In this document: one piece after another, positions 41,028 to 54,000 of the stretch
Numbering within the stretch: position 1 is the first letter of the stretch
Layout: the number at the start of each line of letters is the position of its first letter
Assembly (NCBI GenBank): GCA_020465985.1
Contig: JAANYP010000811.1
Span: 1 to 64,000, forward strand
DNA length: 64,000 nucleotides
Source of the DNA: Centrapalus pauciflorus
Taxonomy: Eukaryota > Streptophyta > Magnoliopsida > Asterales > Asteraceae
Reading direction: 5' to 3'
Notes under the pieces: generated by a model
Told to the model about the DNA's origin: nothing
Database searches by the model: none
What the model saw: the letters and a program-made list of their open reading frames with translations, nothing else
Program-made: the position numbers and the translations under genes

Positions 41028-42716
41028 TGTAACATCCGGAATCTAGCAGCAGGTACGTGTAATTTATTTATTGGCTTTAAGAGTCGTCTCAATGAGTTGG
41101 TAAATTTTGATTGATAAATTGCACGTGAGTCAGTAAAGTAGATTGCTATTACGTGTAATTTTAATCTTCAGATAATAACCGGTCTAGTAGTAATTGAGAA
41201 TCTGGGGTTGTTTTAATGAGTTAATTGACATTCTAAGCCTAAGTCGTTAATTTGAGATTAATTGGGTTAACGAGTGTTTACCTAATGATTAATGAGTACC
41301 GTACCCGTTTTGATTGAGTTCGGGACCGGAAACGTATATATACATCTCTTTAGGCTTCCTTTCCTTCATTTCATTGAAATTCAAGAGTGTATATGTGTGT
41401 GATCAGCTAAGGGCCAGAGAAAGGATCAAGGGAAATCAAATCAGCAAGCCATAATCAGAATATTGAGATTTCATCACTTCTTCAACTTGGAGACTAAAAT
41501 AAATCTAGCAAGAAGGAGGTGAATCAAGGTTAGAAGCTATTGTTAAATGAGTTAAATTGTAGTATTTAGTAGTTGTAATGAGTTGGGGGTCGGTTTATAG
41601 CCCCTGTAGCATGAGAAATCGAATTGGAATTCAACTCCATGGCTGAGCAGAAAACAGAGCAGGCCCTGCTCTGTTCGTCGCCGCATCGCGGCCGTGCTCA
41701 TCTGGTCGCGCCCGCGATCAGGATGAGGCGGCTAAGGGTGATCGCTGGCGGTGGGATCGCGCCCGCGCTCCCTGACCGCGGCCGACACCGCGATCGTGGT
41801 CGTGCTCTGGGCCGCGCTCGTGGGTCTAAGTCCAATAGGTGATGTCGAGTTCGTAAATGTTAGTAATATAGTCGTTATGAGTTCCGTAGCTAGTCGTTAC
41901 AGTGTAGTTGTGTTTATTGTTGCCAGGATTTCGTAGCTAAGCCTGGGACTTGTAGAGACTGTCGTTGATAGCGGGACTGTAGTCGTGCTTCAGGTGAGTT
42001 ACTTACTTTTAAATAGAGACGTTGTTGTTGATTACTGAGTTTTCAAAGAGGTACGTTGTTTATTATTCGGGTCCAGTGTGGACTCCTTTCATATGTTGAT
42101 ACTTGTTAGCACAGAGCAGAGTTCGTGGATCACGCGTATAGTCGTTGATACGCAGAGTAGAGGCCTGTTGGGTCATTCCCAACTCAGTGGACCTGACAAC
42201 CCACTACTTTGTGGAGTGGGCTATGCAGGCTGTGCCGGGTCGCTCCCGATGAGGCGTCGGGCCGTTGATGTCGGCCGCATGTAGAGTTGTTTACCAGTTG
42301 TTACGTTGTGCTAACTGTTTTATAAACTGTTTTAAAGTTGTTTATAGTAACTCACCAGCTTTCCGCTGACTGTTGTTTTAACTGTGGATCTCAGGTGCGA
42401 GGACTGAGGCTAGAGATACAGCGGGCAGTAGTCGGGACCCGCCACGTGGACAGTAGTTAGTGACTACTTTCGTAAGTAGTCTTGGTATTTTGTGGTTTGG
42501 CTTACTAGCCAATGATCCTTGGGTGACTGTAACATTTACTCATGTTGTGGTTGACTGACGTTACTGACGGGGGTTGGTCTCCGTCTTGTGTTGTTTTATG
42601 CCTGATGTGGATATTTAGTAGTAATTAGCTGTTTAACCCTTGATGACGTTGCTTATGATTTGATGACGTGGACTATAAGTCCTATGTGGCATTAGTCGTA
42701 AAAGTAGGGTGTTACA
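41028..42716 (+). repeat. 3' LTR of G (1689 bp)
   Basis: Near-identical to 36504-38194. The visible differences are a short indel/substitution cluster after TTTTAATC near 41165 and about four single-base changes. Followed by TAAAT. Confidence 0.96.
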
Positions 42717-42721
42717 TAAAT

Positions 42722-42834
42722 GCACTAAATAAAATTACAATTGAAATAAAACACTTGGAAATAAATTACATGGAAATAAAACAAACTAAATATTACAAAA
42801 TAAATTCCACATGATTGAAATTTAAAGTCTAACA
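42722..42834 (-). repeat. C 3' LTR, proximal part
   Basis: The minus strand starts TGTTAGACTTTAAATTTC at 42834, beside the purine tract, and runs into the G target duplication at 42721. Confidence 0.8.
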
Positions 42835-42847
42835 ATCTCCCATTTTC
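42835..42847 (-). other. Polypurine tract of C
   Basis: The minus strand reads GAAAATGGGAGAT, a weaker purine tract than in A and B, directly before the LTR. Confidence 0.65.
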
Positions 42848-42849
42848 GA

Positions 42850-45800
42850 TCATTGCGGAGGATAATAGGCACGCTCTACACTTTCTCTAAGGCCAATGAT
42901 GACGTCGAATCTTCTAGTCACTAGCCTGATGTGCAGCCTGTCATTGATCATTTCTACAGCGCTGAGAATGTGTTGAATCTTTTTCAGTTTCCTTTTAAGC
43001 TCTGAAACTGGTTGAGCATCAACTTCTTGTAGTCTCTTATTGAGCTCGGCTCTCACCAATCGAAGTGTGCCATCAGAGTAACAAGGCAAACCCTCAAAGC
43101 GCATGAACCGTTTGCGTCCATGATTGTTCAAAAAGATAATCCCTTGAAGGCCTCCCAAAAGAACTTTGTACATTGGATGGTGGTCGAGGGCAAAGATATC
43201 TTGTTCTCGATCTCTTAGACCGACTTTGACCATAAAGCTCTCGATAGCTATTTGGAAGTCCTTTAAGCAAATGATGATTGATCGACGATTCATGCTTCTA
43301 GTCAAGGCAGCAAGAGCAGTGACATGAGTTAGACGCCCTTTAATTTTATTCTTCAGCTTATATGAAGGGTCTCAACGTCATCAATGTTTGCAAAATCAAG
43401 GTCACTCTCGTGAATATGATGTATTGACCCGTCTTCTCTAAGGACTTCGAACAGAGGAGTGAAAAGACGGGCCTGCTTATACATGTGAATGGAGTTGATC
43501 TTTTTGATTTTTGACTTAGACCAGTACTCAAATTTTGGTCTTTTATCTCTCAGCGTCATTTGATTGTATTCGGCTTGCTCAGCCCGGGATGCATCACTGA
43601 GAACCATCAATGAGCGTCTGTTATATGAGCCTGGTTTCTTTCTGAAGACCATTTTGAACCTCTCTTCAAGATTTAGGCATTGAAATTCTTCAGCAGGTAA
43701 GTTCATCAAGAAATCCTTTAACCCCTATACCGGAGGTTCCTCTATCTCAGCAAGCGGTACTTCAAGCAGTTTGTAAACCCGACCCTGATGGTTATGTCTT
43801 AGAGTTTCTTTTTCTTCTGCTATCAATGCTTGAACTTTGCCCTTCGAATACCAATCTCCCACTCCAAATCATTTCTGTCTTGCATAGGAGTCACATCAGG
43901 CCTTGTATCAAAGCAATCTACAGTCCTTGGGCCTGATGACTCGGCAGGTTGGGTTTGGACTTGTGGGATGGGTTGGACTTGGGGGATTTCTTGGACTTTT
44001 GGGGTTTTTATTGGAGTGGGTGGGAGCTTTTATTGATGAGAGAATTTCTTCTTGGGTTACATGGGTAGGAGAATTAAGGAAGTCAAATGAAGATAAAGAA
44101 TTTTGTGGTGACTCTAGCTTTGGCTTAGGTGTTATCAAAGGATAGTCTTGATCGATATCATAGTCTGAGTCTAATATGATCTCAACCTTATCTGATGGAG
44201 GCTCATATACTACCATGACCAATTGTAGGTCTTCTTCTGTTAACCCACCTAAAGCCCCTGAACCTCCTTCCCCAACTTGTTAAGCTTCCACTCCCCCTAC
44301 AACTAGCATTTCTCCCTCAGACTGAATCTTGGGGTGTTTCTCCCCCTTAGGATAATCAGGGTCGTCTTGATCATCATGTTTTCATTTTTGGGATGCCGCC
44401 GGAGGTCTGCATTGCAGTTCAATCACTGCCGATTCCAGTCTATCTAATATGTTGTTCAACTGATCTTGGACTTGAAACACGAGCCTTCTTAGGCTTTCTA
44501 CCTAATCAGAGAGTATAGTGATCTACTCTTGGACTGCTGAGGATTGTTGGACTGATGGAGTTCCTGGTGGCAACTCCTGAGTTGCAGCACCCTTACCCTT
44601 CGGAAATGAGAAAAGGCAGTATGTTGCTCCTCGGAAGCCGTCTTGAGGGCATCCAGGTCAGCCCGGGAAAAGAATCCGGCAGCACGTAGAGCTGTCGTTA
44701 ACATCTCGAGAGAAGTTCCAGGATGGCCTGAAGCTGACGGCGTTTGGGTATCAGTTGCAGGGCTTCCTTTCATCCTCTCTGCCTCCCCTGTGGGGGGTGC
44801 AGATCCGAAAGATCTTGGGGTCGCCACGGAGGCGACTCTGATTTGGGGGGACGCCACGAAGGCGTCATGCATTGTGATTTGGGGTGGGGTGTGAGCTTTG
44901 GTCAATGAAGGGTCGGTCATTGGGGGCGGCGTGTGACGTGGTTCAACACCACTGCTCTCCAAATGAGAGGTTGATGGGGTGCGTGCAATGTCCCCGTGGA
45001 ATGAATCAGGATCCCTTTGAGGGGATCCTGAGTGGATGGTGAGGGTTTGTTCAGCCACTGGACTAGTGGCCATTTGCTGGTGTGTCTGGTTAATAGGGCT
45101 TTGGGCTCCCTTAGAAATTGTTCTCTCTACTCTAATTGGGTCAGAAACGGTTCTTTCAGAATCTACTGTCCCTGCCTGCTCACCTACATCTCCCTCCCTC
45201 TCAATGAAGACCTCTCACTCCCAGTACCCAATATGTTTCGTATTGCGGCCTCCACTCCCTCATCCTCACTCATATGAGCCTTACCTTCGGATTGGGTAGG
45301 CTCAGTCAAATCTGACTGAGCCTCATCCGGACACACGACCCTTAGATAGTCCCTTACCCTTTCTTCAGTTTGGTCTGCCAAATATAACAGTGAAAGTGGA
45401 ATGTCCATGACCGGGACATTGGCAATGCAGTCGGAATCTTGACTCGTTGAAGCGCGACGGTCTTGTAAACATCAGCTTCTGGACGCTCATGGATATCGTC
45501 GTCGATGTCCATGGCAATTTTGTATGAATAGCTAAAGGAACCGTGGAAATGATATGTAGTTCCTTTCTCTTTTGGTTCCTCTGTCCAGAACTGCTCTCTT
45601 TAGCTCATCGAATATAAATGCCGCATAATCAAAGCGTATGTCATGTGCGAATGCGACAAACATAGCAAGCACTTGAATTGATTCTGAATCATGGCATGAG
45701 TGCTTTCTGGTAATGCACTTGTTTATAACATCGAGAAAGCCCCTCCGGTGAGACTGGAGTTGCTTGGTCCTGAATTCTGATGGCTTGGAAAGGTTGTCAT

Positions 45801-46249
45801 CATAGCCAATTGATAGTATCTCTTGTAGGGTTTGGGCAGGTGATGGGATAGGTGCAAAGGCTTATTTGTTGATTGAGAAATTTTTAGCGGGAAGGCGTAG
45901 AATATGGCGGATGGCTTGAAGGGTGCGCTTGATGGAGACAGAGTCGATTATGGTTGTGAAATGAGGTTCTGCCTCATTAATGAAGGTAAGATGGTTCCAG
46001 AATTGTTGAAGATATATGATGGGAATAGAGATGGTGGTGCTTAAGGCATAGAATACAGGGTGGCCTTTGAGGATATTAAAGGTGATATCCTGGGCTTCAT
46101 GGCGGAGAATGGAGAGGTCAAGCTGCCAGTTGTGAGGGGCTAATTCAATGAATTGGGCTGATGGAAGAAGGGTTTCCTATGGCAGTTGGGTGTTGTTGTT
46201 TGGGATTGGAGGATGGGGAATGGTGAGGGTTATCTGATGATCCATCCAT
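42850..46249 (-). pseudogene. C aORF, broken
   Basis: Two ATGs lie after the predicted acceptor: 46249 and 46245. The 46245 frame is the homologous one. It meets a TAG after about two dozen codons and then continues with 'HPVFYALSTTISIPIIYLQQFW', the QFW motif of all aORFs, and 'NYISFPRFLSYSYK', like PRFVMMLIRHF in A. Later parts are a proline/threonine-rich linker (44498-45073), an acidic piece near 44222-43908 and a C-terminal domain. The last piece (43709-42850) has 'FEVLREDGSIHHIHESDL' and 'CYSDGTLRLVRAEL', matching 'RADGNTYVF' and 'CDGTLQKVMTGL' in B. It contains several stops and frameshifts. Function unknown. Confidence 0.75.
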
Positions 46250-46254
46250 ATGTC

Positions 46255-46277
46255 CTGTAAAAATGCAACACAGTTAG
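46255..46277 (-). promoter_or_regulatory. Predicted branch point and 3' splice site before the C aORF
   Basis: On the minus strand CTAAC (46277-46273) is followed by 18 nt ending TTTTTACAG. The first ATG is five bases on. Confidence 0.6.
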
Positions 46278-48237
46278 TTTATCAGACTTGTATAAAAATG
46301 ATACATTGATATTAAGTCTGAAATAAGTGTGAATTTGAACTCGTCTATTCTGTTTAAAGTGACGGGATTTTTATCAGTACAATGTAACTTCTACTGAGTA
46401 AAATCCAAAGTCGATCGTTGATAGACCAATGTTAGAATAGACGTGTTCACTCAAACACTTATTTTAACTATAACCAATGGTATAAAGGACATGGAATATT
46501 TATTTTGTTTTTGATTTTAGTGAAATGCAGAAATGGAAATTTTAAAAAAAATCCTAAGTGTTGAAATTCGGATGAACCGAAATTCGGATGCATGTTGAAC
46601 CGAATTTCAGGTGCAAGGAAATTTCGGATTAAATGATCCGAATTTCTGGTGGGATAGAAACTCGGATGGAATGATGCATGAAATTAAAAACTAAGTATGA
46701 AATTAAAAAGATGGGGGGTGGGAATCTAAATTCAGGTGGATCCGAATTTCGATTGGTGAGAACTATGTGAACACTTAGTCATAAAAATGAATTTACATAT
46801 TTCAGAGTGGACTTGAAATTCGTATGGACCCGAATTTCGGGTAGTCCGAGACAGATACTTAGTTGAATAAAAAGTATAAATGATATTATATGGAGCCATC
46901 CGAATTTCGGGTGAACCGAATTTCGGGTGAACCATATAGTATATTTATAAGTTTTCTAAGTGATGTCATGTGATCCAAATTTCGGATGGATCAGAAATTC
47001 AAATGGGTCCATGAAGTGTGAAACAATTAATCTGAAATTTAGCCTAAGTGTAAGACACCCAAATTTCGGATGGATCCGAATTTTGGGTGTATCCGAGTTC
47101 GGTACTTAGGCAAAATAGCAGTTAATGTGTTCATGCACATTCAAACGAAAACAGTTAAGAAATATCATAAAAATGCATGAAAATGCAGATCCTAATGCTA
47201 AAAGTGATAAGAAACATTTTATTCAACTACACTAACTTAAAACAAACTGATTTAGCAACCTAAAAATGCAAAAATCAGTAAGAAAAACTCTTATAAATTG
47301 GAAAATCTAAAAACCGTGAAATGAAGTTAGAATGTAAAATAAAGCAACATAAATGTTATCTGGTAGTAGATTTGCAAGAAAATGCAAGAAAAACGGAAGG
47401 AAAAGACTGAGAATCGAGGTTGAAAGCATGGAAATCGGAGAAAGTGGCGGTGGGACGGTGTTTGGAGTGTCGGAAATTTTCTTATATTGGGCCACTCTCA
47501 ACCGATTTTATAATGAAAATATGGGCTAAGTTAATTATAACTAAGCAAAATAAAATAAAAATGAGCCCAATAAAAATATTTTTGGGTTTTCTTTATGGAA
47601 AAAATACTGAGGCATAATTCAAATTAACTAAACTCGACAAAATAACTAAACTCAACATTATTTTAATTAACCTACTAACTAAAACTTAACTAAAAAAAAA
47701 AAGAAATAAGAACCAACAAAAAGTATTTTTGAGTTTTTCATCTAAATTATCAGAAGATACACAAAAAAAGTTTAACTAAGACATAAAACAAAATCTTTTT
47801 GAGTTTTTATTAATTTAAGACAAGTAAAAATACCAGACAAAACATAAAATCTTTTTTGTGTTTTCTGAGAGATTCCCTAATAAAAATAAAATTAACTTAA
47901 GAATAATATCAAGAAAATAAAAACTAAATCAATGCACATTATACATCATGATTTTACTCCCCCTTATATAAACAATTATCCTTTTAGATCTAAGCGTAGA
48001 ACCTTTTACCCTTTAAAATACATACAAACTTGGAAATATTCAGCGTCCCACTCAATTTTGGACAATTCACATAGTAACTTTCAGAATCATTAATCATTAA
48101 AAATATACATTCATAGAGAAATATTGAACTTAATTTAGTGACACAACCTTTTTAAATAACAGATATTTTCTAAATAAAGGAATTTCAAACACTTATAAGT
48201 TTGAAATGGAATTATTTAGAAAATATCTGGAATTTAA
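46278..48237 (-). other. C pol-to-aORF spacer, noncoding
   Basis: No gene. It holds the CCGAATTTCGG motif array (46550-47110), A-rich stretches around 47680-47920, and an AATAAA-rich tract. The position equals the A and B spacers. Confidence 0.7.
46550..47110 (-). repeat. Array of CCGAAATTTCGG-type palindromic motifs (family C)
   Basis: About eighteen copies of CCGAATTTCGG, AATTTCGGATGGATCC or half-sites at irregular spacing. Nested palindromes such as GGATGGATCC and CCGAATTTCGG are common. The motif differs from A, B and F. Confidence 0.82.
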
Positions 48238-50705
48238 CTAAATGGTGGATTCAACATGCCGATTTGAGATACTAAGAACTGAAACCGAGGTTCGTCTAAA
48301 GCCTTATAAAAATATCAGCAAGTTGAAATTCTGTGCGTACAAAATATAGTTCAATTGTTCCTTTTTCTACGTGATCTTTAATGAAATGATACCTGATGTC
48401 TATGTGTTTCGTTCGTGAGTGCTGCACGGGATTGCAAGAGATGGCAATTGAGCTTCTAGAATCACAGATATTGGGATGTTGGTGAGTGAAAATCCATAAT
48501 CACTTAACTGTGTTCTCATCCACAGCACTTGAGAGCAACAGCTTACCGCTGCTACATAGTCAACCTCAACTGTGGATGTGGAGGCACAGTTATGCTTTTT
48601 GAAAGACCAACTCACCGGTCTGTCACCCAAAAACTGTATTTCGCCAGAAGTGTTTTTCCTATCGACTCTACAGCCTGCAAAATCCGCATCTGAAAACGCG
48701 GTAAGATCAAAATTGGTTCCCTTTGGATACCATAGACCAAGATCGGGTGTACCCTTAAGATAACGAAAAATGCGTTTTACCGCAGTTAGGTGTGATATTT
48801 TTGGGTCGGCCTGAAAGCGAGCACAAAGACATGTTGAGAACATTATATTTGGTCTACTAGTCGTAAGATAGAGTAAGGAACCAATCATCCCTCTGTAAGT
48901 TGTATTGTCGACACTTTTCCCGGCAGGATTAGTGTCTAACTTACAGTTTGAAGCCATGGGAGTTGTGATACTCGTGCAAGAGTCTAACTTATACTTCTTG
49001 AGAATGTCAAGAGTATATTTTGACTGGTTCACAAATATCCCATTTTCAAGTTGTTTGACTTGTAATCCGAGGAAAAAAATCATTTCCCCCGTCATACTCA
49101 TCTCAAACCTGGACTCCATTAGGGATTAGAAGTCCTTTCAAAAATTACGGTCAGTAGATCCAAATATAATATCATCGACATATATTTGGACTAGCATTAT
49201 GTGTTGGCCTTTCCTTTTAGTGCACAATGTTGTGTCCATCACGCCTTTGCTGAAACCAGCAGAGATAAGAAAGTTTAAAAGACTGTCATACCATGCTCGA
49301 GGTGCTTGTTTCAAACCATAGAGGGATTTATCTAGCACATAAACATGGTCTGGTTTATGTGCATCAACAAATCCTGTGGTTGTTCAACGTACACCTCTTC
49401 GTTGAGTTCACTGTTCAGGAAGGCTGTCTTAACGTCCATTTGGTACACCTTGAAGTCTTTGTGTGCGGCGTACGCCAAGAAGATTCTGATTGCTTCAATC
49501 AGTGCAACTGGAGCGAAGGTCTTGTCATTAATAATTCCTTCTTGCTGTCGGTAGCCTTTGGCGACTAGTCTTTTTTTATTTCTAATCACGATGTCGTTTT
49601 CGTCTCGTTTATTCTTAAAGATCCACTTTGTTCCGATTATGGTTCGGTCCTTTGGTTTGGGAACTAACCGCCATACTTTAAGTTGTTCAAACTGGTTGAG
49701 TTCTTCTTGCATTGCTACAATCCAGTCTGGGTCTTTCAAAGCTTCATCCACACGAGCAGGCTCTATCATGCTAAGGAATGACGCAAAGAGACATTCATTA
49801 GCAGATGCCCTTCGAGTTTGGACCCCGGTAGAGATATCACCAATGATTTGTTTGGTTGCGTGACTCCAGGTCCATTTCATCTCGTGTGGAAGGGGTGAAC
49901 ATGATGGAATGTCAGTGGTGAGTGTGGGGATGGATGAAGAGTTATGGTCGATGGTTTCAAATGAAGGTACCAATGGTTCAAATTCTGGTTCGACTTGCTC
50001 TTCTAGAGGGATAATGTTTGGAACTATGTGTGAGGGCATTACTGGAGTGGATTCAACTGGATGTGTGTCTATGGATGAAGTGGAAGGTGGAGGTGATAAC
50101 ATGGAAGGTGTATAGATTGATGTAATAATTGGTGGATCGGATGGTGTTGGTTGAGCAGTTGAATTGTTGGAGGATGTGTTAACTACAGAAGAATAAATAG
50201 GATAATGATTAGTACTAGAACCAAAAAAGCCAATATAAAAAGGATCAAATAAGTTAACTAAGTCAGAAGAAGAAAAAGAAGAAGATTGAGATGAGTCTCC
50301 AGGCATTGGTGTAATGCATGGTCCTGATTGGTCAACTTTTGGAGCCAGTTCAGCCATTTCATCGAATGTGACATGCACACTCTCAATGACTGTCCTGGTG
50401 CGAGTGTTGAATGCACGATATGCCTTCGAATTGGATGAGTATCCAATAAAGATCGCTTCATCCACCTTCTCGTTGAACTTCACGAGGTTGTCCTTGTCGT
50501 TTAGCACGTAGATTCCGCAACCAAACACTCGTAAGTACTTGATATAAGGAACTTTATTCAAAAAGAGTTGATAAAGAGTTTTATTGAAGCGCTTATGGAT
50601 TATGGAGCGATTTTGCGTGTAGCAGGCGGTTGACACGACTTTGACCCACAAGAATGGAGGTAGCTTGGAGTAGGTCAGTGATATTCTGATAATTTTCAAT
50701 CACAA
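48238..50705 (-). pseudogene. pol: C pol: end of integrase, RT and RNase H, broken
   Basis: From 50700 the frame reads the last part of the integrase module ('SKLPPFLWVKVVSTACYTQNR', 'VFGCGIYVLNDKDNLVKFNE', then 'EAIFIGYSSNSKAYR'), a S/P/T-rich linker, and RT from 'WRLVPKPKDRTIIGTKWIFK' through 'QMDVKTAFLN'. A frameshift lies near 49335. YVDDIIFGS is intact near 49155-49185. A stop near 49130 follows, then the RT thumb and RNase H ('AFSDADFAG', 'STVEVDYVA'). Another shift near 48440 precedes the end at 48238 (GMLNPPF). Domain order is standard copia. The upstream part is cut by B2 at 50706. Confidence 0.88.
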
Positions 50706-50984
50706 TTGCTCACAATCAATATATGAACAATTAAGATCAACAATAAGACTAATCGAATGATTTGGATTGCACAAAATGAGAACTACAATACGGTTGAACA
50801 ATGAGAGCACAGTTTCCAAGACTTGATCTAGTCGTACAAGTATAATATCTGTGCAAAAGAGAATGTACGGATTGTACCTTTTCAGTACAATTTTTTTATA
50901 TTCATACAAAAAGTTAAAACTATTAACTAATTACATTAAGCCCCCTGGACTTATTATTTTCATCAATTAAACTAATTTCCAACA
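50706..50984 (-). repeat. 3' LTR of B2 (279 bp)
   Basis: The minus strand starts TGTTGGAAATTAGTTTAATTG at 50984 and ends ATTGTGAGCA at 50706. Homologous to the B1 and B3 LTRs. The left end was chosen because TG at 50706 gives a proper inverted end. Confidence 0.8.
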
Positions 50985-51000
50985 ATCTCCCCCTTTGATG
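50985..51000 (-). other. Polypurine tract of B2
   Basis: The minus strand reads CATCAAAGGGGGAGAT, directly before the LTR. Confidence 0.83.
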
Positions 51001-51008
51001 AAAAATAA

Positions 51009-54000
51009 TTAGTCTTTCAGTCCAAGCTTCATCTCGAATCTTCGAATACTCTTTATGTTCGTCAGCCTCCACTCAATCTTCGAGATAAATTCAACTATCA
51101 TCTTTCTGTCATTTACATTTAGACTACCCTTCTTTGATTTTCTCTTCTTATCAGCAACAAGCCTTCCTTTCAAACCAGTCAATACTTTTTGCAACGTACC
51201 ATCACAAAACTTGTTCAGCTCAACACTTCGCATGATTCTCTTCCTTTGCTCTTTATCTTTGTAAAAAACTGTTGGATGTTCGATCGTGATTACTTGATAC
51301 TCTTTCAATTCATCCATATGTCTGATAAAGTGATTCGGCGCAGTGATATTTATTTTCCTCATACCTCTCTCAACTCTAATCTGAAGATCTTGCACAGACA
51401 TGAGAACCAGTTTAGTGTGCATAATGTAAAATAAAGTCTCCTATGCAAATTTACAATTTTCATCTCTCTTGTTTCAACACAGCTCATCAAATAGATCTTT
51501 TATGTCCACCAAATTCATGTTAAACATAACAGCTTGGGGGAAAACATAAGTGTCCCCATCAGTTTTGGTTACCGTGAATGTCGGATAGAACACATTTACA
51601 AATCGATCCTTTTCTATCTTCACCTGATCAACGATTCTAAACTCACTCCTTACTTTTTCAATTTGTTAAGTCTTTTCTGTAGAAACAGAGCATAGTTTGC
51701 TAAATTCGGCATGTTCAGCTCTAAAACTCTGAATAGTTTCAAGAAAGTGCATGGAGCTTGCTTCTTACAAAAGATTTTCTTTTCCAAATGATCTTCTAAG
51801 TACGGAAGCTTATTTCTTTCTCTTATGTATTCAGCATTCTGTTTTGCAGATAAATCCAACACTTTAATCTTTTTCTTACTAACTTCATCCTCATTAAGTA
51901 GAGTAAGCAAGTCATTGATTTCTTTTTGAACTACCTCCTGAACTACAAACATTAATTGATGTTGTCTTTGAGATTCATCAGCCAAAATGTAATTGTTGAA
52001 AAACTTTTCCATAATCGCAACTTCGTTCAGCTCTTTCATTACTGGAGGCATCACATTCTCAATCGGAAAGGGATCAAACTCTTCTTTGATTGTAACCGTC
52101 ACCTCATGCTTTTCAACCGTTGCCGTCGGAACATCATCCTTCAAAATTTCCACAACTAACTCATCCTCATCTTGTATCCTTTTCGCACTCAATGATATAT
52201 CAGTCAAGTCAAACATATCATCATCGTCAGATATCTCAACTTCTTTCTCAGTCCCCTCAATCATTAAAACTTGACTTTCTTCATCATTGCCTGAATCATC
52301 ATATTCTTCAAAGTTATAAATGCCAGATTGAATACTTAGAGGAACTGGAACATCTTCATATAGAATCAATCCTAGCTCACTCTGAGCATCAACGGGTTTA
52401 TCTTTTGAGCTCCCAGCTTCTCTAACATCTTCTCCTCCCGTTTCTTTCTCTTTCTCAGTATAAGGAATCATCTGAAGTCCAGTATCTGTATCTTCAAGCT
52501 TCCTCCTCTTCTCCCCCTCATGAGGAGCATCATCGGAGTCTTCATCATGCTCATCATGCTTTCTCTTAGGAGCTGAAGCTTGAGCTTTGCATGTCTGTTC
52601 AACAATATATAATCTTTCCGATAACGAGCCTAAAGCACTAACAACTGTATTTTCCAAACCAACCATCTTCTCCCTCATCTCAGAAAATTGATCATAACAA
52701 AATTCTCTCAGCTCATTAATGGAGTCCTGAGGATCTTTTTCTTTGACTCCTTCAGCAACAGATTTTCCTTTTAACAACTTTTGAATGTTTATCATTTGAG
52801 TCATCATTTTGGAATACTGATTTGTCATCTGAGCTGTAACTCCACTAACAACTTCATTAAGTTTTTCTTCAGTAACAAAGGGTGGCATTCTAACCACTGG
52901 GTCACTTAAACTTCCAGTGGACACAACAGTAGAACTTGTGAAAAGAACTTCTGTGTGGCCATTGGACATGGCAAAGTGGTAGCTCTGATCGGACTTCCAA
53001 CTATTTCAAGTGACAGAGCAACAAATGCTTCCGACACTGTAGTTGTTCCGGCAGGGACACGAAGTCCTTCTGCACTTACTCCAACTGATGGCGTCGACTC
53101 AAGTGTCTTAAATTGTATATGAGCTATGACTTGTGCAATAGAAGTTGTACACTCGGGTGGCTGTGTACTTTGTTCAATATCCATAGTCTCCAAAGGATAC
53201 CAGGATAGATCATGTGAAAATTCCCGGTGTGAAATTGAAATACCTTCTTCTTGAGAAGAAGGCGAGTAGCTGGTGGGGTGTGCAGTTGTCAGTGGGGTAC
53301 TGACTATTTCAATGCTAACTCTCTCATGAGAGCTAACAGCAGATTTGGTTTCATCCCGGCTGTCTTGGGTTGGAATCTCCCTCACACTCAGCCTCGCTAT
53401 CTCAACAATATCAATTTCTAGTAATCTTTCATGTTGAGAAAATTCAATCATACCAGCACCTCCCAAATTATCATCATTATCCTCATCATCATCATCTGCT
53501 CCCTCATTTCCACCATCAGCAATATTGACAAGGTACGCTCCAAATCAGAACTCCTCTCACCTCCCCTCACTTCCTCCAAATCTCCCTCGGGCTCAGATTG
53601 GCTTCCCATCCATAGCCCCCTTGCTGATGTTCTTGCTCACCTAAAACTTCTTGGGTAAGAAAACTCGGTTCTTGGGTTTCTATAGGAGCATAATCTATAC
53701 GATACAATCTAACACTCTCAGCCTCTTGATCAGCATATTTCAGTAAAGATTCTGGAATTGACATTACATTGGCATTTGGAGCATCTTGAACACTTTGAAG
53801 GCTCATCATCAAGTAATTTGGGCATTTTTGAGCATTAGATCTCTTCGGTATTTTATCAATAGCCCTCAGAATACCTCTGATCAAAAGTTGAATAAATCTT
53901 TGAAGTGTCACAAATTTTCTTGCTCTGTTGATTGTTTTAGCCAATACAACTTGATTCAGGTCTTCCCATATGCATTGTGCATAATCATAATGTTGTTGAA

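Larger units (their letters stand above)
36504..42716 (+). mobile_element. Young Ty3/gypsy element G, complete but pol-deleted (6.2 kb)
   Basis: The LTRs of 1691 and 1689 bp are almost identical, flanked by the target duplication TAAAT (36499-36503 and 42717-42721). The internal part is only 2.8 kb: primer site, gag with frameshift, damaged protease, then a jump to the integrase C-terminal end and purine tract. RT, RNase H and the integrase core are missing. It was evidently mobilised by enzymes of another element. The gag knuckles, LTR ends TGTAACATCC..GGGTGTTACA and Met primer site fit the del/Tekay chromovirus style. Confidence 0.95.
36261..50705 (-). mobile_element. Copia element C, interrupted by G and B2
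   Basis: On the minus strand, from 50705 leftwards: integrase (cut at 50706 by B2), RT, RNase H, spacer, aORF, purine tract, 3' LTR. The LTR is split by gypsy element G. Gag and the 5' end must lie beyond B2 and the window edge. The spacer motif and aORF sequence are distinct from A and B. Confidence 0.87.

Noticed and set aside
42850..46249. Host gene encoding a proline/threonine-rich protein near 44.5-45.1 kb
   Set aside because: It lies in line with the C aORF between its QFW part and C-terminal domain, so it is the aORF linker.
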